Source of the DNA: an uncultured Clostridia bacterium
GTDB taxonomy: Bacteria > Bacillota > Clostridia > UBA1381
Reading direction: 5' to 3'
DNA length: 64,000 nt
Assembly: GCA_934476675.1 (NCBI GenBank)
Contig: CAKSOE010000011.1
Location: forward strand, 3,274-67,273
In this document: positions 62,116 to 64,000 of the stretch, in pieces
Layout of the letters: each line of letters begins with the position of its first letter
How positions within the stretch are numbered: the first letter of the stretch is position 1
Program-made: the position numbers and the translations under genes
Notes under the pieces: generated by a model
What the model saw: only the letters and a program-made list of their open reading frames with translations
Told to the model about the DNA's origin: nothing
Databases searched by the model: none

Positions 62116-63135
62116 TTGAAAAATATTTTTAAAATAGCATTTGCTTATGTAGCGGCTTTGGTGGGGGCGGGATTTGCATCGGGACAGGAAATAATAAGCT
62201 TTTTTGTAAAATACGGTAAAATCAGCGCTGTTGGAGTGACTTTATCAGCGATTTTATTCGGTATTTTTGCGGTAGTAGTTTTGTGTGGCTGCATAGAACT
62301 TAAAACCGTGTGCTATGCGGAATATCTTGAAAGCATAATGCCTAAGCCATTTGTCAGATATACAGAGATTATAACCTTTCTTTACGGAATATCCGTATTT
62401 TGCGTAATGGCTTCGTGTTTTGGTGAAATGGGGTATGTTTTGTGGGGAATAGAAAACTTTAAAGGCGTAATATTTTTATGTATAATGTGTACAGTGTTGA
62501 TGATTTTAGGAACAGACAGAGTCATGGATTTTAATGCAATGCTCGGAAGCATAATCATTATAGGAATTGTCAGCTGCAGCATTTATGTTTTGGCATACCG
62601 TGAGCATCAGACCTTTTCAAATATATCAAGAATGGCCCTTTCATCAATCAGCTACTCTGGATACAATCTGATTACGGCAGGAAGTGTGCTTGCACCTATG
62701 AGCAAAAACATTAAAAGTCGTTTTGAAGCATGGATGGTAGGAATAATAAGTGCGGCGGCAATGTTTATGATGATGATACTGATATGGGCAATTATGGGAA
62801 TATACTATAATAAGATAAATATGGGAAAAATACCCATGTTGACAATGGTTATGCGTCAGAATAAGCCGCTTACGGTAATATACAGTCTGATGCTTTGGGC
62901 CGCGCTTATATCTACGGCAATTTCAAACGGTATTTGCTGTGTGAATATTTTGTGTAGCAGCATTAGCAGGGGTATGGCGATAGTGGTGGTGACGGTAATG
63001 GGATTGTGTCTGAGCGGTGTGGGATTTTCGGCATTGATAAACGTTGCATACAGGATATGTGGTTATGCAGGTATTGTAGTTATTGTATATTTATATTTTA
63101 ATTTTATTAAAAAAGGAAGAAAATCAAAGAAATAA
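62116..63135 (+). CDS. YkvI-type membrane protein
   Basis: The 339-residue product has about ten hydrophobic segments, opening 'FKIAFAYVAALVGAGFASGQEIISFF', a pattern shared with the YkvI family and with the APC/SSS amino-acid transporter fold. A symporter of small organic solutes is likely, but no substrate is known. Translation starts at TTG 62116, with GGGGAG eight bases upstream, and no better ATG is in frame. It stands alone before the tRNA cluster. Confidence 0.8.
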   Translation: MKNIFKIAFAYVAALVGAGFASGQEIISFFVKYGKISAVGVTLSAILFGIFAVVVLCGCIELKTVCYAEYLESIMPKPFVRYTEIITFLYGISVFCVMASCFGEMGYVLWGIENFKGVIFLCIMCTVLMILGTDRVMDFNAMLGSIIIIGIVSCSIYVLAYREHQTFSNISRMALSSISYSGYNLITAGSVLAPMSKNIKSRFEAWMVGIISAAAMFMMMILIWAIMGIYYNKINMGKIPMLTMVMRQNKPLTVIYSLMLWAALISTAISNGICCVNILCSSISRGMAIVVVTVMGLCLSGVGFSALINVAYRICGYAGIVVIVYLYFNFIKKGRKSKK

Positions 63136-63190
63136 AGAGAAAATCAAAGAAAAAACGGGATAATGCGCATATAATAACGATATTTTCATA

Positions 63191-63219
63191 TTGCAAAAAG
63201 AAATAACATCTGTTAGAAT
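63191..63219 (+). promoter_or_regulatory. Promoter of the tRNA cluster
   Basis: TTGCAA (63191-63196), an exact 17-bp spacer and TAGAAT (63214-63219), 34 bp before tRNA-Pro. Confidence 0.7.
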
Positions 63220-63252
63220 AGATAAGTCGGTTAGATGGTGAGTTTAGAATCT

Positions 63253-63329
63253 CGGGATGTAGCGCAGTTTGGTAGCGCATCTGGTTTGGGACCAGAGGGC
63301 CGCAGGTTCGAATCCTGTCATCCCGACCA
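63253..63329 (+). tRNA. tRNA-Pro (anticodon TGG)
   Basis: The acceptor CGGGATG pairs with CATCCCG, the T arm carries GGTTCGAATCC and CCA is encoded. The anticodon stem TCTGG/CCAGA holds loop TTTGGGA, anticodon TGG. Confidence 0.96.
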
Positions 63330-63340
63330 CTCATAATTAT

Positions 63341-63416
63341 GCTGGTATAGCTCAATTGGTAGAGCAGCTGATTTGTAATCAGCAGGTCGTAGGTTCGAGT
63401 CCTATTACCAGCTCCA
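63341..63416 (+). tRNA. tRNA-Thr (anticodon TGT)
   Basis: The acceptor GCTGGTA pairs with TACCAGC, the T arm carries GGTTCGAGTCC and CCA is encoded. The anticodon loop TTTGTAA gives anticodon TGT. Confidence 0.96.
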
Positions 63417-63420
63417 AAAA

Positions 63421-63441
63421 GGGACAAGCATTGCTTGTCCC
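63421..63441 (-). terminator. Spacer hairpin between tRNA-Thr and tRNA-Tyr
   Basis: GGGACAAGC / GCTTGTCCC, a 9-bp perfect stem with loop ATT. On the minus strand it is followed by TTTTT, so it could stop antisense transcription; on the plus strand it may aid processing. Confidence 0.5.
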
Positions 63442-63449
63442 ATAATAAT

Positions 63450-63534
63450 GGGAGAGTTCCCGAGTGGCCAAAGGGGACAGACTGTAAATCTGCTGCTTTC
63501 AGCTTCGGTGGTTCGAATCCACCCTCTCCCACCA
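63450..63534 (+). tRNA. tRNA-Tyr (anticodon GTA)
   Basis: A class II tRNA with a long variable arm (GCTGCTTTCAGCTTC). The acceptor GGGAGAG pairs with CTCTCCC, and the anticodon loop CTGTAAA gives GTA. CCA is encoded. Confidence 0.96.
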
Positions 63535-63537
63535 AAT

Positions 63538-63575
63538 AAGAGTGACTATTTTGATAGAATAGTTACTCTTTTTCT
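63538..63575 (+). terminator. Terminator of the tRNA cluster
   Basis: AAGAGTGACTATT (63538-63550) pairs with AATAGTTACTCTT (63558-63570) around loop TTGATAG and is followed by a T-rich run. Confidence 0.9.
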
Positions 63576-63648
63576 TTTACCTTGAAACCTCGTAAATATC
63601 GCAGTGATGCGGTGTTTGCGAGGTTTTGTGCATATCTAAACATAAAAT

Positions 63649-63696
63649 GAGCAGTGCCATCAATGAACTGACTTCATGACGGCACTGCTCGTTTTT
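63649..63696 (+). terminator. Second strong terminator, no gene before it
   Basis: GAGCAGTGCC (63649-63658) pairs with GGCACTGCTC (63681-63690), with inner TGAA/TTCA pairing, and is followed by GTTTTTG. The transcript it would end is not apparent. Confidence 0.8.
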
Positions 63697-63699
63697 GTA

Positions 63700-63738
63700 G
63701 TAATCGTTAAATTTATGGGTAATCGTTAAATTTATAGG
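63700..63738. repeat. Tandem 19-bp direct repeat
   Basis: GTAATCGTTAAATTTATGG (63700-63718) is followed at once by a near-identical copy (63719-63738). It lies between the terminator and the restriction gene end. Confidence 0.7.
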
Positions 63739-63864
63739 TCTGGTATATATATCACTCTTAATTAGGCAAAAGCCAAGCGTTTTATGATAATATTGAAAAA
63801 GATAATTAATAATTTCTCAAATTCGATTTAAAATGGTTAATGTATAAATTTAGGCATTAAAATA

Positions 63865-63896
63865 GAGCCTTTCGGTATTTTCATACCAACAGGCTC
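63865..63896 (-). terminator. Terminator-like hairpin for the right-edge gene
   Basis: GAGCCT and GGTAT pair with ATACC and AGGCTC around loop TTTC. On the minus strand it is followed by TATTTTAA, so it may end the restriction-subunit transcript. Confidence 0.6.
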
Positions 63897-63949
63897 ATAT
63901 AATATTGAAACTTAGTATAGTGTTGTGTGTTAAATGATAATTTAGCGGC

Positions 63950-64000
63950 TTAGTCGCTGACGGTCGCTTGACCGTTCATCAGCATCGGAAGGAGCCAATC
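63950..64000 (-). CDS. C-terminal end of a type I restriction specificity subunit (HsdS)
   Basis: Only the last 16 codons and stop are in the window: DWLLPMLMNGQATVSD. 'LLPMLMNGQxTV' is a recurrent C-terminus of HsdS proteins, which recognise the target sequence of type I restriction-modification enzymes. The gene enters from the right edge. The call rests on this short motif. Confidence 0.55.
   Translation of the reverse strand, partial: DWLLPMLMNGQATVSD

Larger units (their letters stand above)
63535..63949. other. Gene-free stretch of terminators and repeats
   Basis: No gene seen in 415 bp. It contains the terminator of the tRNAs (63538), a hairpin AACCTCG/CGAGGTT (about 63584-63625), a second strong terminator (63649), tandem 19-bp repeats (63700-63738) and a hairpin (63865). 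Confidence 0.7.

Noticed and set aside
1..64000. CRISPR arrays or cas genes
   Set aside because: No array of regularly spaced repeats was seen; the repeats found are tandem or single pairs, and no Cas-like protein is present.

Overview
This window reads as a chromosomal segment from a Gram-positive, anaerobic-type Clostridia bacterium. That is an inference from purine-rich ribosome binding sites, tightly packed same-strand operons with overlapping stop/start codons, S-layer-homology (SLH) surface proteins, DegV, a YkvI-type membrane protein, an ECF transporter core and an LplABC-type importer with a YesM/YesN two-component pair. The sugar locus recalls gut pectin degraders such as Monoglobus, but the species cannot be fixed from the sequence alone.

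Left part (1-22.1 kb): housekeeping. A clipped MocR/PdxR regulator faces a pyridoxal kinase gene. A minus-strand sugar-phosphate-isomerase-like gene follows. A good promoter at 2309-2337 then opens a long plus-strand run: trmL, degV-like, apgM, an AI-2E family transporter, metG, the coenzyme A genes panB-panC-panD-coaX, an rRNA methyltransferase-like gene, ecfA1-ecfA2-ecfT, truA, a DUF5711-like gene, a cvpA-like gene and ilvD. IlvD makes the 2-oxoisovalerate that PanB uses. A palindromic 109-bp tandem repeat separates ilvD from a DUF523 gene, a short alkyltransferase gene, a stand-alone enzyme-I-like domain, and a DUF421/DUF4363 pair.

Middle (22.2-30.6 kb): a minus-strand alpha-glucoside operon (GH31, then GH13) diverges from an AraC-type regulator, which is followed by a heterodimeric ABC exporter.

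30.6-33.0 kb is a graveyard of mobile DNA: a phage endolysin, the 3' end of a phage holin gene, a decapitated IS3 element, a frameshifted gene, and the domain V/VI tail of a group II intron.

33.1-61.2 kb is the most striking region: about 28 kb of co-oriented genes behind one strong promoter with tandem direct repeats at its -35. It encodes an LplC/LplB/lipoprotein sugar importer whose two permease genes are split apart, two SLH proteins, three further secreted proteins sharing a repeated carbohydrate-binding-like module, a tandem pair of secreted GH42-like proteins, a cytoplasmic GH42 beta-galactosidase, a YesM/YesN two-component system, a rhamnogalacturonan-lyase-like propeller, a GH105 unsaturated glucuronyl/galacturonyl hydrolase and an FAD oxidoreductase. 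By analogy to the Bacillus subtilis yes/yte genes this is most likely a locus for pectin rhamnogalacturonan I and its galactan side chains. The surface part appears to be a little-described set of proteins. A 24-bp exact repeat, the 3' end of an amidase gene, flanks the whole block.

Right end (61.2-64.0 kb): a strong terminator, a candidate small RNA or orphan attenuator, a truncated Cys-rich gene, a YkvI-type transporter, tRNA-Pro/Thr/Tyr, several hairpins, and the last 16 codons of what looks like a type I restriction specificity subunit on the minus strand.
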